Source of the DNA: Pseudoxanthomonas sp. X-1
GTDB lineage: Bacteria; Pseudomonadota; Gammaproteobacteria; Xanthomonadales; Xanthomonadaceae
Assembly: GCF_020042665.1 (NCBI RefSeq)
Contig: NZ_CP083376.1
Location: forward strand, 4,004,001 to 4,068,000
Direction of reading: 5' to 3'
Length of the DNA stretch: 64,000 nt
Part shown: one piece after another, positions 25,238 through 34,150 of the stretch
Numbering within the stretch: position 1 is the first letter of the stretch
How the letters are laid out: the number at the start of each line of letters is the position of its first letter
Position numbers and translations under genes: made by a program
The notes under the pieces: generated by a model
Told to the model about the DNA's origin: nothing
The model's input: only the letters and a program-made list of their open reading frames with translations
Databases searched by the model: none

Positions 25238-25906
25238 ATGGGCATCCAGTTGAATCCCGATCTCTCGTTCTGCGAGCTGGATGGCCGGCTCGTCTTCCTG
25301 GATATCGAAAGAGATCGCTATTTTTCGCTTTCCGAGGAGCTCGAGCGCGGCTTCCGCCGCTATCTCGAAACGCACAATCCCCATGACCCGACCGTCGCGC
25401 GCCTTATCGCGCACAAGATTCTGCAGCAAGGGCCGTCAACGGATTCTTCCAATCCGCTCGTGCCTCTCGAAGCTCCGGAATGGAGCGCGGTGGAGGCGGG
25501 TCATGCGCGCAAGGATTGCTCCATTCGCATGGTCACCGATGTCTTTCGCGTCGTGCTCATGGCGCGCCACCGGCTCAGGACACGCACGTTGGGAGAGATC
25601 GCCATGGCGCTCGGCAGGAGCCGGACACACGGCGAGACTCCTGGCAGCACGGCACCGGGCGACGAGGTGCTCCTGCTGGCCGCCAGCTTCAACGCCATCC
25701 GACCCTACGTCCCGATCGAGATGCGCTGCCTGATCGACTCCCTGGCCCTCATGCGCTTCCTGCAGGCGCATGGGCATGACGCACAGTTGGTGATCGGCGT
25801 CGCGTGCGATCCGTTCTCCGCGCACGCGTGGGTACAGCGCGGCCGCTGCGTCCTGAACGACACGCTGGGCAACGCGGAGTCCCATGTGCCGATCCGGGTG
25901 ATCTGA
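25238..25906 (+). CDS. Lasso peptide leader peptidase (B protein, RRE plus transglutaminase-like domain)
   Basis: 222 residues. Residues 1-65 form a PqqD-like recognition element (SFCELDGRLVFLDIERDRYF) that binds the leader. Residues 100-222 are the transglutaminase-like protease with Cys164 (EMRCLIDSLALMRFL), His196 (SAHAWVQ) and Asp208 (CVLNDTLG) as catalytic triad. It cuts the leader after residue 26 of the precursor so that the C protein can cyclise. This is the fused proteobacterial form, as in McjB, not the split B1/B2. Its stop overlaps the start of the cyclase gene by one base. Confidence 0.93.
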   Translation: MGIQLNPDLSFCELDGRLVFLDIERDRYFSLSEELERGFRRYLETHNPHDPTVARLIAHKILQQGPSTDSSNPLVPLEAPEWSAVEAGHARKDCSIRMVTDVFRVVLMARHRLRTRTLGEIAMALGRSRTHGETPGSTAPGDEVLLLAASFNAIRPYVPIEMRCLIDSLALMRFLQAHGHDAQLVIGVACDPFSAHAWVQRGRCVLNDTLGNAESHVPIRVI

Positions 25907-27636
25907 TGCCCTACGACTACATCGGGCTCTTCGCCGAGGATGCGGAACGCGCAAGCGTCCTCGATGAACTCATCCGCCTGGGAATGCGGCCTCGCGGCCA
26001 GGTTGGCCGGGTGACGCTCTTCGCGCCGGACGCGACGCCTGTCGCGAGCGTGCCCGGCGGCGGCCTATGCGTAGGGAAGCTCTACGACAACCATGGGCGT
26101 GAGGCAGAGCTCACCTCCGCCTTTGCGCGGCAGGCGGAAAAGGCCACCATGTTCCGGCAGCTGCTCGAGCGCTTCTGGGGCCAATACGTCGTGCTGCTTC
26201 CGGCCGATGACGGGAGCGGCGCCGTGTCGGTACTGCGTGACCCTTCCGGCGCCGTGGGCTGTGCCTTTCAGCCACGTGCGCCCTGCTGCTTCCTGACCTC
26301 GAGCGTCGGCATCGCCGCCGGTGTTGGGCTCTATCGCAGCGTGATCGACTGGACGTTCATCCAGCACTGCTTGGCCTACCCCCACCTCAAGCTGGAACGT
26401 ACGGGGCTGGCCGGCCTCCAGGAGCTGCTTCCTGGCAGCGCCGTGACGCTGACCGCGCGGAGCCACGCGGACAGTCAAGCGATGTGGACACCCTGGCAGT
26501 TCCTGGGAGGAGCGCAGCACCGGCGCGATCCTGCGACAGCGGCTGGTTCGATACGTGAGGCGGTGACCAAGGTGGTGGATACCCTGGCCAGCGAGGATGG
26601 CAGCCTCTTGCTCGAGCTTTCCGGCGGGCTGGATTCCTCCATCGTCGGCGCATGCCTGGCCAGGACCGCCGCGCGGGTGTCGTGCTGTACCGCGGTTACG
26701 CCGCTGCGCGGGGCGGACGAGCGCCGCTACGCCGCGCTGATCGCCGAGTTGCTGGATGTGGAGCTTCGCGCATGCACGCTTGACTTCGATGATGCACGGA
26801 TCGGCTTCCCGGTGCCGGCGTCGTCACTGCGCCCGGCCGTGTGGGCCCTGAGCCGTAGTGTGGGCCGGATCATGGACGAGGCGGCCGAACACGCCAAGGT
26901 GAGCGCGCTGTTCTCCGGCGGCGGCGGCGACACGGTATTCGCCTACCTGACCACGGCCTCGCCCGCTGCGGACGCGTTCCGGGCAGGCGGATTGGCGGAG
27001 GGGTTCAAAGCGGTCGCCAACCTGAGCCGCCTGCACGGCTGCACCGTGGCCAAGGCCGCATGGCTGACCCTGCGCAAGCTCTACCGGAAACCTCACGATC
27101 CTCCTGCACCGGACACCCGGTTTCTCAGCGCGAACTGGCGACTGCCTTCCCTGACGCCCCATCCCTGGTTCAGCGCGCCTCGGAGCGCGCTCGTGGGTGA
27201 CCGGGAGCGCGTCCTGGGGCTGATCGGCACACAGCTTTTCGGCGACGCAACGCCGCGGGGCGGCGGGCGTCGCGTCCGGATGCCCCTGCTCGCCCAGCCC
27301 GTGGTGGAGGCCTGCCTGCGCGTCCCGAGCTGGATGTGGATTGACGGTGGACGGAACCGCGCCATCGCACGGGACGCGTTCTCCGAGGCCCTGCCCGAAG
27401 CGATCCTCAACCGACGCAGCAAGGGCACCTTCATGAACTACACCGCCAGCGCGTATCGCAGGAGCAGGCAGACCATCGCCAGCTTCCTGCTGGACGGCAG
27501 CCTTCAGGCCCAGGGCCTGCTGGATCGGGCGGCGCTCGAGCGCTATCTGACGCACCCCCCGGTGGCGCGGGACGACACTTTCATGCGCCTCTTCGATCTG
27601 TGCATGATCGAGAACTGGGTGCGTCATCATCGCTGA
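25906..27636 (+). CDS. Lasso peptide cyclase (asparagine-synthetase-like C protein)
   Basis: 576 residues from ATG 25906, which overlaps the B stop (TGATG). The N-terminal half resembles the glutaminase domain of asparagine synthetase but starts MPYDYIG, without the Cys2 nucleophile, as in McjC. The ATP-pyrophosphatase motif SGGLDSS is at 239-245. The enzyme adenylates the side-chain carboxylate of Glu7 of the core and closes the isopeptide ring onto the Gly1 amine while the tail is threaded. It ends the A-B-C operon and overlaps the 3' end of the convergent isopeptidase gene by ten bases. Confidence 0.93.
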   Translation: MPYDYIGLFAEDAERASVLDELIRLGMRPRGQVGRVTLFAPDATPVASVPGGGLCVGKLYDNHGREAELTSAFARQAEKATMFRQLLERFWGQYVVLLPADDGSGAVSVLRDPSGAVGCAFQPRAPCCFLTSSVGIAAGVGLYRSVIDWTFIQHCLAYPHLKLERTGLAGLQELLPGSAVTLTARSHADSQAMWTPWQFLGGAQHRRDPATAAGSIREAVTKVVDTLASEDGSLLLELSGGLDSSIVGACLARTAARVSCCTAVTPLRGADERRYAALIAELLDVELRACTLDFDDARIGFPVPASSLRPAVWALSRSVGRIMDEAAEHAKVSALFSGGGGDTVFAYLTTASPAADAFRAGGLAEGFKAVANLSRLHGCTVAKAAWLTLRKLYRKPHDPPAPDTRFLSANWRLPSLTPHPWFSAPRSALVGDRERVLGLIGTQLFGDATPRGGGRRVRMPLLAQPVVEACLRVPSWMWIDGGRNRAIARDAFSEALPEAILNRRSKGTFMNYTASAYRRSRQTIASFLLDGSLQAQGLLDRAALERYLTHPPVARDDTFMRLFDLCMIENWVRHHR

Positions 27637-29714
27637 CGCGGTGATGCGGAATCCTCGGCAGACATGGCTTTGCCTTGCCTTCGCATCTCATGCCAGTGGC
27701 TGTACTGGGCCTGCTTGCTCGGGGACGGGTCTTCGATGCCCTGCAGCCAGAACCTGAACCAGTCCACGTTGCGCTCATAGACCGCCAGCTTGTGCCGGGG
27801 CTGGAACTTCTGATGCGGCTCGTTCGGGAACACATACATATCCGCCCTTCCCCGCCGTATCAACTCGGCCGCATAGTCCAACGCCGGAAGGTATTCCTGC
27901 TCCGGCATCTGGAACAGGACCGGCGCCTGGATGCGGTCCACATTGAACTCGGGCGACAGCAATCGCCAGCGCTCGGGCATCTGGTCTGGAGCGCCCAAGC
28001 CCCAGAGTTCCTTCAGCCCGGCTGCGAACAGGTCGCCTTTCAGCGATCCGAACAGATAGTAGGTGGAAGAGACCGAGGGCGAACTGACCGACGCCGCCGA
28101 GAGCAGATCGGTTTGCATGGCGACCCACAGCGTCACCTCGCTGCCAAAGCTCAGGCCGCCCATACCGACGCGGTGCGGGTCGATGCGATGCTCGCCGGCA
28201 AGCTGCCTGACGGCGCTCTCCACCGCCGAGCGCGCATCCTGGTAGCGCGACAGCGGATCCAGCCGATACGGCGTGTCGTTGATGCACAGTGCCGAGATCC
28301 CGTTTGCCGCGAGACTGGCGAAGGGCCACTCATCGCCCACCCCGCCCCGGACGAACCCCGAGCAGAGGTAATAGTTGACGAACAGCGGAGGCGCGGGCTG
28401 CCCAGGCGATGACCTGGCGGCGTAGAACTGACCCGTGAAGACCTGCCCGCGCGCGTCTCGCCAACGCATCACGACCGCAGGAGCCGACATGGCGAGCGCA
28501 TGGCCCAGTGCCCCATTGGGGTCGTACAGCACGTGCGCGGCTCCGAGATCGATGTCGATGGCCTCCAGGCGCGGCGGCTGATTGGCGCTGGCACGGACAC
28601 ACACCAGCATGCTGGCGGATGCGCCACACCTGCTGCCGATCTCCCGGCCGCCGTTGAGCAGTCCGGCCGCTGTCGCCACCGGATGCACCGCGCCCGTCCG
28701 CACCTCCCATCGGAAGATCGACTGCGCGCCGCCCGCCAGACGATCGGTCACGGTGAACAGGACCTCGTCACGCCCGGGTCGCCACTGGATCGCCGAGATC
28801 GCCTGGCCCGTACAGAGGGCATGCGTGCATACGACGGGCGGGCCCTCGTCATCGAGCGTGGCCGCCGACAGCCTGACGTTGGGGGGCGACTGCAGACCGT
28901 CCTTCTCGCCGAACCGGGTCAGCACGGCGACCCGGCGACCGTCGAACGAGGCGGCGGTTTTCCACGCATCGGGAAAACGGCGCGCGATGCGCGCTTCGTC
29001 CGGGACGCCATCCACTGGCTCCGGCTCGGCCTCGGCGAGCGTTCCGGTAGCCAGGTCCAGCGCCTTCCAGCGGTCCGGCACATCGGCCAACAGCGCGGCG
29101 CGATCGAACCAGAGCCCGGCATAGCGCTGCGTCGCCAGCCTCCCCTCGACGGCACCGGAGCGCACCAGCCCCTGGCCGATAGGCACCGTGCCGTCGATCC
29201 GGACCCCTTGGTCGTACTCCGCCTGCTCCGCGGCCGTGACCGCTTCGCGCGTCGCGCCGACGCTGTAACGCAAGCGCCGGCCATCCCGCGAGAGCGTGAA
29301 TGCCCTCACATCCGCCGGGTCCTGCGTGATGGGCCGCGCCCCAGCGCCGTCGGTCGAAGCACGCCAGACATCGAGTCTGCCGTCGATCAAGGCGCGGTAG
29401 TACACCCATCGCCCGTCGCTCGACCACAGCACCGTGGCAGGCAGAGGCGTACCCGCTGAGTCGCGCAACACCACGCCCCCATCCGCGATACGCCTGGGGA
29501 GGGCGCCCGGCTCCAGCGACTGCACGTACCAGAAGGCGTCATACGTGTTGCGCTCCACCGAGGCCTGCTCGACCCGGTACGCCACCTGCCGGCCGTCCGG
29601 CGAGATCACCGGGGGCCCGAAGTCGGCGACTTCAATCAGGTCGCGTGGCCCGACCCTGGTCGCAGCGCCGGCGCATCCAGGCAACAGCAGGGCCACCAGC
29701 ATCAGCAGTCGCAT
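27627..29714 (-). CDS. Lasso peptide isopeptidase (AtxE2-like, S9 family)
   Basis: 695 residues with a signal peptide (MRLLMLVALLLPGCAGAA; the Cys at 14 could also be a lipobox). An N-terminal beta-propeller is followed by an alpha/beta-hydrolase domain. The nucleophile is Ser522 in GGLSFGSEV and the His is 634 in NEPHQ. The acid position holds Glu605 (MPEQEY) rather than Asp, a feature I recall for AtxE2. These enzymes open the isopeptide bond of the cognate lasso peptide to give the linear peptide. It follows the TonB receptor gene by 5 bases and is therefore co-expressed with uptake. Confidence 0.9.
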   Translation of the reverse strand: MRLLMLVALLLPGCAGAATRVGPRDLIEVADFGPPVISPDGRQVAYRVEQASVERNTYDAFWYVQSLEPGALPRRIADGGVVLRDSAGTPLPATVLWSSDGRWVYYRALIDGRLDVWRASTDGAGARPITQDPADVRAFTLSRDGRRLRYSVGATREAVTAAEQAEYDQGVRIDGTVPIGQGLVRSGAVEGRLATQRYAGLWFDRAALLADVPDRWKALDLATGTLAEAEPEPVDGVPDEARIARRFPDAWKTAASFDGRRVAVLTRFGEKDGLQSPPNVRLSAATLDDEGPPVVCTHALCTGQAISAIQWRPGRDEVLFTVTDRLAGGAQSIFRWEVRTGAVHPVATAAGLLNGGREIGSRCGASASMLVCVRASANQPPRLEAIDIDLGAAHVLYDPNGALGHALAMSAPAVVMRWRDARGQVFTGQFYAARSSPGQPAPPLFVNYYLCSGFVRGGVGDEWPFASLAANGISALCINDTPYRLDPLSRYQDARSAVESAVRQLAGEHRIDPHRVGMGGLSFGSEVTLWVAMQTDLLSAASVSSPSVSSTYYLFGSLKGDLFAAGLKELWGLGAPDQMPERWRLLSPEFNVDRIQAPVLFQMPEQEYLPALDYAAELIRRGRADMYVFPNEPHQKFQPRHKLAVYERNVDWFRFWLQGIEDPSPSKQAQYSHWHEMRRQGKAMSAEDSASPRQR

Positions 29715-29719
29715 CGCCC

Positions 29720-32071
29720 TCACCAGTGCTTCGACACGGACACGCTCAGGAACCGCCCGACCGCCGAATAGTTCGTCGAGTCGTACGGGGCATAGCTGGA
29801 CGAGGGCGCCAGGTACGAAGGTGGCGCACGGTCGAGCAGGTTCTGCCCGGAAACCTCGAGCGCCAACCCGCTCCACGGCTGGCTCCCCGCGCCCGTCTGG
29901 TAACGCAAGGTGGCGTCCATCGTGGTGAAGGAGGCGCCCTCGGTGTCGCGCGTCGTGTCCTTGACGCCCTCTTTGTAGTTTCCGAAAAGGCTCGCCGTCA
30001 GGCCGTCCTGGTCCCACACCAGGCCCAACCGGGCGCTGATGCGCGCCGGGTGGAACAGCGTGCCCGCCAGCTCGACGGGCGCCTGATCCGCCGCGATGGA
30101 CTGCGTACTGTCGAGCCAGCTCGCGGAACCGCGTATCGCCAGGTGCCCCCGGCCTGCCTCGAACCGGTAGGAGCCGGAGAGATCGACCCCTTTGATCCGC
30201 TGCTGCGATGCATTGACATAGCGTCCGTCGATGATCGCCGCCACCTTGCCGGGGTCGTAAGGCGAACCGACATAATTGTAGAAGTCGCTCACGCCGGCCA
30301 ATGCCGCGGATTGCTCGGCGGCGCTCGGTGCCGATACCACAAAGTCCGCGTACAGCGGATTGTTGAACACATCGTACGAGGTGATGGGCTGCAGGATGCG
30401 CTGGGTGTAATCGATGTCGAACCAGGTCAGCTCGACCTCGAGCCCCGGCAGCGCCACGGGATGGAAGGCCAGCGACGCACTGCGGGTGCGCGCACGTTCC
30501 GGCCGCAGGTTCCTGTTGCCGCCGGAGAGCCACAGCGCCGTGGCGTCGGCCGGAAGACCGGTGGCGCCGAAGGTAGAGGCCGGATAGTAGATGCCGGTCT
30601 GTCCAGAGAAGCGCTGCATCAGCGTCGGCGCCTTGAACGACTTGCCCCACGCCGCCTTGAACGTGAGCGAGCCACTGGGCGCATAGATCATTCCCAGCTT
30701 GGGCGTATTGACCCGCCCGTAGTCGCCATCTTCGCTGCGTACCGCACCACTCAGTTCAAGGCGTTCGATTCCGCGGATGCCCTGGGCCGCATCGACCAGC
30801 GGGACGCCAACTTCCGCATAAGCGAAGCGGCTGGCCTGCGCGCCATCGGCGTAACCTCGGTAGAGAAAGTCGTTGGAGCGGTATCCCACGCCCGCCGCCA
30901 GCCGCGCGTCGCCAGCGGGCAGCACCAGGATCGCGCCTTCCACCCCAAGCTCGTAACTGTGGCTGGCATTGCTGTAGGCCCCCGTGCCACTACTCAGCGC
31001 GTGCCCCGTCGACGCCAGGACGGCCGGCTGGCCGAACTCGGTCTTGTCTTTGCCAAGCGCGACGCCAAGGTGCAGGCTCCAGTCGTCGCCGAGGCGCCAC
31101 CTCAGGCTCGGCGCAACCAGCGTGGTATGGGTCTTGGCCCGGTACGGGTAGTACACGCTTCCGTACGACTGGGAGGTCCGTGTCTCCCTCGCGCTGCGCA
31201 ATCCGTCCAGCTGCAGTTCGGCCGTTTCACCAAGGTCTTGATGCAGGCTGAGGATGCCACTGCGCAGTTCGCCATCGGGCCACAGCGTGGAAGGGCGCAG
31301 CATGGTGCGGGCATAGCCGCGCTGATCGGAGCGGATGGGATCGTTAGACGCCTGCTTCCACGCCGCGATCAGTCCGCCGCTGGCCCACGTGGTGCCCGCG
31401 GTCGCGGTGGCCTCGCGCGTTGCCAGGCCACCCCCCGTCGCTCCGCCATAGCGCCCACCCACGGTGATGCCGTCGAAGTCCCGCTTGAGGATGACATTGG
31501 CCACGCCACCCACCGCGTCGGACCCGTACACTGCCGAGGCACCATCGGGCACGATCTCCAGCCTGTCGACCGCTTCCAGCGGGATCGCGCTCAGATCCAC
31601 CGCCTGCGCGAATCCGCTGTATGCCAGACGGCGGCCATTGAGCAGGGTCAGGCTGGCATCGGGGCCCAGGCCACGCAGATTGAGGCTCGAACCGCCTGTG
31701 ATGTTCTGATTGGCCGGTCCTCCGGCGGCCGCACCGACCGCGACGCCCGGATTCTGCCCGCCACCGAAGTTCTGCGGCAGGCTGCGGATCACCTCGCCCA
31801 GGTCGGTGAAGCCTTCCTCGCGGATGCGGGTGCTGTCGAGGGTGATCACCGGCGAGGGCGTGGTGCCGCCCTTGATGCGGGTGCCGGTGACCTGGACGGT
31901 GTCCAGTTGAACGGCGGACTGGGTCGGCTGGTCGTCCTGTCCTGAGTCCGTGGGCTGGTTGCCGCTATCGGTCTTGCGTATGACTTCCTGTGCGTCGACC
32001 GCGCCGCTCAGCGCGACGGCGACCCAGAACAGCATGCTGCGAACGACGTGTGGTGATTGCCTCGACTCCAT
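29720..32071 (-). CDS. TonB-dependent receptor of the lasso peptide locus
   Basis: 783 residues from the ATG at 32071; the signal peptide is MLFWVAVALSGAVDAQ at about residues 13-28. The plug domain (LDTVQVTGTRIKGG, then LRGLGPDASLTLLNGRRLAY and ASAVYGSDAVGGVANVIL) precedes a beta-barrel that ends with a C-terminal aromatic residue (SVSKHW), as outer-membrane proteins do. Its gene overlaps no other; the isopeptidase starts 5 bases after the stop. Lasso loci with isopeptidase typically carry such a receptor, which likely imports the lasso peptide. Ligand assignment rests on context. Confidence 0.9.
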   Translation of the reverse strand: MESRQSPHVVRSMLFWVAVALSGAVDAQEVIRKTDSGNQPTDSGQDDQPTQSAVQLDTVQVTGTRIKGGTTPSPVITLDSTRIREEGFTDLGEVIRSLPQNFGGGQNPGVAVGAAAGGPANQNITGGSSLNLRGLGPDASLTLLNGRRLAYSGFAQAVDLSAIPLEAVDRLEIVPDGASAVYGSDAVGGVANVILKRDFDGITVGGRYGGATGGGLATREATATAGTTWASGGLIAAWKQASNDPIRSDQRGYARTMLRPSTLWPDGELRSGILSLHQDLGETAELQLDGLRSARETRTSQSYGSVYYPYRAKTHTTLVAPSLRWRLGDDWSLHLGVALGKDKTEFGQPAVLASTGHALSSGTGAYSNASHSYELGVEGAILVLPAGDARLAAGVGYRSNDFLYRGYADGAQASRFAYAEVGVPLVDAAQGIRGIERLELSGAVRSEDGDYGRVNTPKLGMIYAPSGSLTFKAAWGKSFKAPTLMQRFSGQTGIYYPASTFGATGLPADATALWLSGGNRNLRPERARTRSASLAFHPVALPGLEVELTWFDIDYTQRILQPITSYDVFNNPLYADFVVSAPSAAEQSAALAGVSDFYNYVGSPYDPGKVAAIIDGRYVNASQQRIKGVDLSGSYRFEAGRGHLAIRGSASWLDSTQSIAADQAPVELAGTLFHPARISARLGLVWDQDGLTASLFGNYKEGVKDTTRDTEGASFTTMDATLRYQTGAGSQPWSGLALEVSGQNLLDRAPPSYLAPSSSYAPYDSTNYSAVGRFLSVSVSKHW

Positions 32072-32231
32072 GATGCGTCTTCCCCGTTGGCATCCGACAG
32101 GCACGACCTGAGCGTTGCGGCCGTCGGACAGCCGCAGGCGAAGGTGCATTCCCGTCTGTTGACTTGCTTTCCCACGCCCACGCCGAGCGGCGGCCGCACG
32201 CGCCGGCTCTCAAGGCGAAAGGCCCCCATGG

Positions 32232-32272
32232 CTACGATATACGTAGCACCATGAACACTACGTTTTACGTAG
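32232..32272. promoter_or_regulatory. Two CTACG-N5-CGTAG operator sites
   Basis: Site 1 at 32232-32246 and site 2 at 32258-32272, centres 26 bases apart. They lie upstream of the first XRE gene and between it and the lasso TonB receptor. The motif with the same tail, CGTAGTATCGA, also occurs before the second XRE gene. These are probable autoregulatory sites of the XRE proteins. Confidence 0.65.
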
Positions 32273-32329
32273 TATCGATGTCAAGCGCCGTTTCCGAAGC
32301 TTCCGCATATCGAGGACTGATATGCACGC

Positions 32330-32662
32330 ATGACGCGGAAGCCGCCAGGCAATGTCTACGGCCGACGCCTGCGCGAGGCGCGGGACTTCTACGGGTTTTC
32401 CCAGCTCCATCTGGCGGTCGCCGCGCGCCTGGACGAGTCCGGCGCCAGTGCGCGGATCAGTCGCTATGAAACCGGCGTCCATCAACCCAAGCTGGGCCTG
32501 CAGCAGCGGTTTGCCAGCGTGCTCGCGCTGCCGACGAGTTACTTCTACATCGAGGATGACGCCGAAGCGCTGAAGGTCCTCGATGCATGCCGAAGCGACG
32601 CTCCACTCGACACCCTGGCCCGAGTGATGCGTCAGCTGGGACAGACCAGGGCGTCGAGTTAG
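32330..32662 (+). CDS. XRE-family transcriptional regulator
   Basis: 110 residues. The helix-turn-helix spans about residues 10-70 (VYGRRLREARDFYGFSQLHL, then ARISRYETGVHQPKLGLQQR). The short C-terminal tail has no recognised domain. ATG 32330 lacks a close ribosome binding site; GAGGA is 13 bases away and better placed for a three-codon reading frame (ATG CAC GCA TGA at 32322-32333) that overlaps this start. A paralogue follows at 32970. Divergent from the lasso TonB receptor, so the receptor may also be a target. Confidence 0.88.
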   Translation: MTRKPPGNVYGRRLREARDFYGFSQLHLAVAARLDESGASARISRYETGVHQPKLGLQQRFASVLALPTSYFYIEDDAEALKVLDACRSDAPLDTLARVMRQLGQTRASS

Positions 32663-32969
32663 CCTGTCGCAGGTGGGCACAGCTGACAGGCCCGCCGGGG
32701 ACAGGGATGACAGGAACCGCAGCACGCTGGAGCGAAAACGCCTAGCTGCCGCAGTCGAGCCCGACGGGCCGCGCGACGGCAAGATGCTGCGCCTCGCCGC
32801 TCGGATCCGGGCATGCGCCAACCGGATCAGCCAAGACGAACTTGGTCCGATTCCGCGTCCCACTTGCTCAACGGTGCTGCCCGGATGACTAGGCTACGTT
32901 AATCGTAGTATCGAGGACTTCCGGGTCGCCGGAAGCTTTCGTGCATGGAAGGCACTCCCTCACGCGCCC
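32663..32969. other. Gap between the XRE genes with a third operator
   Basis: No gene is supported; open frames here are short and have no similarity I know. A CTACG-N5-CGTAG site is at 32894-32908, followed by CGTAGTATCGA exactly as at the first XRE gene. Confidence 0.65.
32894..32908. promoter_or_regulatory. CTACG-N5-CGTAG operator
   Basis: Perfect 5-base inverted repeat with a TTAAT spacer, 62 bases before the second XRE gene. It matches the two sites at 32232-32272. Confidence 0.6.
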
Positions 32970-33254
32970 GTGGCTGACAAGCAGGCGCTTCCCGTCTACA
33001 GCCGCAGGCTGCGCCAGGCGCGCGAGGCGCATGCGATCTCGCAGCGCGCCCTCGGCATCGCCGCCGGCCTGGACGAGTTCGTCGCCAGCACCCGCGTGAA
33101 CCGCTACGAGACCGGCGTCCACCAGCCCGACCTGCAGACCCTGCAGCGGCTGGCCGCCGTGCTCAAGCTCCCCGTCGCGTACTTCTACGCCGAGGATGAC
33201 GACCTCGCGCGACTGATCGCCGAGTTCAAGGAGCGTCCGAGGAGCAGGCGCTAG
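32970..33254 (+). CDS. XRE-family transcriptional regulator, paralogue
   Basis: 94 residues from GTG 32970. It aligns with the protein at 32330 through the helix-turn-helix: VYSRRLRQAREAHAISQRAL against VYGRRLREARDFYGFSQLHL, and RYETGVHQPDLQTLQRLAAV against RYETGVHQPKLGLQQRFASV. Tandem duplication is likely. It lacks a long effector domain. Both proteins share the same upstream operator motif, so each may regulate itself and the other. Confidence 0.85.
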   Translation: MADKQALPVYSRRLRQAREAHAISQRALGIAAGLDEFVASTRVNRYETGVHQPDLQTLQRLAAVLKLPVAYFYAEDDDLARLIAEFKERPRSRR

Positions 33255-33404
33255 TCCGAAGTCGCGACGCTTGCTGGGCCCCGCGCGTGTCGTCCCGCGC
33301 AACGGGCCGCCAGCGGTGGTCTATGGGACGCCATTCCTGTTGTCCCGGGTGCCGCGTGCTTCATGGTCGGGGCTTCAACGTGTCGCCCCGCCGTTCGAAA
33401 GCAA

Positions 33405-33431
33405 AAGCGCCCCGGCGGGGCCGGGGCGCTT
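33405..33431 (-). terminator. Intrinsic terminator of the His-rich hypothetical gene
   Basis: An 11-base-pair stem, AAGCGCCCCGG and CCGGGGCGCTT, with a CGGGG loop. Read on the minus strand it is followed by a T-rich stretch, and it lies 7 bases after the stop of the gene at 33439-33921. Confidence 0.7.
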
Positions 33432-33438
33432 GGGTGGA

Positions 33439-33921
33439 TCAGGCTTCCAGGCCCCACTTGTCGGGGTCGGCGGGCTTCTGTTTGTAGATCGTGCCGGCGA
33501 AGTCGACGTGCAGTTCGGTCCAGTCGCCTTCTCCCTGGTAGGCGAGCACTTCGAAGTGTTTCGGCTTGCGTTCCGGCTTGCCGTGTGGGGTCCATCCGGC
33601 CTGTTTGACGGCGGCCAGCGCGGCGCGCGGATCGGCGGGCACATCCGGGTGATGGTGGTGATGCTTGGGGCCGTGGTGGGGCTTCTTGTGCTCCACTTCG
33701 ACGAAGCGTCCGCCCTTCTTGCTGATCCGGGTGACCTTGATCTCCGAGGGCCGGCGTTCGCCTTCCAGCTTCACTGAGAGGCCCTGCTGGAGGGGGAAGG
33801 CTTCGGCGCCTTTGGGACCCAGGTCGGCAAGGTGGACCTGGTCGCCCGACTGCAGGGTAAAGCGATGCGCGAAGACGTGTTCGATGACGCCGGTCAGCGC
33901 GACTGTTTCATGGTGCGGCAT
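33439..33921 (-). CDS. Hypothetical protein with His-rich linker
   Basis: 160 residues, no signal peptide. Residues 1-75 are beta-rich (ETVALTGVIEHVFAHRFTLQ). A His-rich linker at about 78-94 (HKKPHHGPKHHHHHPDVP) separates it from a C-terminal part resembling the PepSY-like fold (AALAAVKQAGWTPHGKPERK, then WTELHVDFAGTIYKQKPAD). I do not recognise the family as a whole. The polyhistidine segment could bind nickel, zinc or copper. An intrinsic terminator follows the stop. No operon partners. Confidence 0.7.
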   Translation of the reverse strand: MPHHETVALTGVIEHVFAHRFTLQSGDQVHLADLGPKGAEAFPLQQGLSVKLEGERRPSEIKVTRISKKGGRFVEVEHKKPHHGPKHHHHHPDVPADPRAALAAVKQAGWTPHGKPERKPKHFEVLAYQGEGDWTELHVDFAGTIYKQKPADPDKWGLEA

Positions 33922-34103
33922 GCATTTCTCCTAAGAGCGCCCAACCGCGGGCGCGCCTAGGGAATGCGTGCTGGACTGTGGAGATTCAAGCAGGTCGCCA
34001 GGCGCCCGTTGGCAGGCGTGCAGGTTTGTCGCGCGCATCGGCGATGCGCAGCGCCAAGCCCTGGATTCCCTCGCTCGCGGGCATGAAGAACAGCGGAAGG
34101 ACC

Positions 34104-34137
34104 GCGCAATGCTGGCCTCATGCGGCCAGCATTGCGC
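34104..34137 (-). terminator. Strong hairpin after maeB
   Basis: Perfect 14-base arms GCGCAATGCTGGCC and GGCCAGCATTGCGC around a TCATGC loop, 13 bases after the malic enzyme stop. No T-run follows on the minus strand, so it may work as a Rho-dependent end or an mRNA-stabilising hairpin. Confidence 0.55.
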
Positions 34138-34150
34138 AGGGGCGGTCCGC

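Noticed and set aside
32673-32888. 71-codon frame between the XRE genes
   Set aside because: No similarity, no ribosome site, and it runs up to the third operator.
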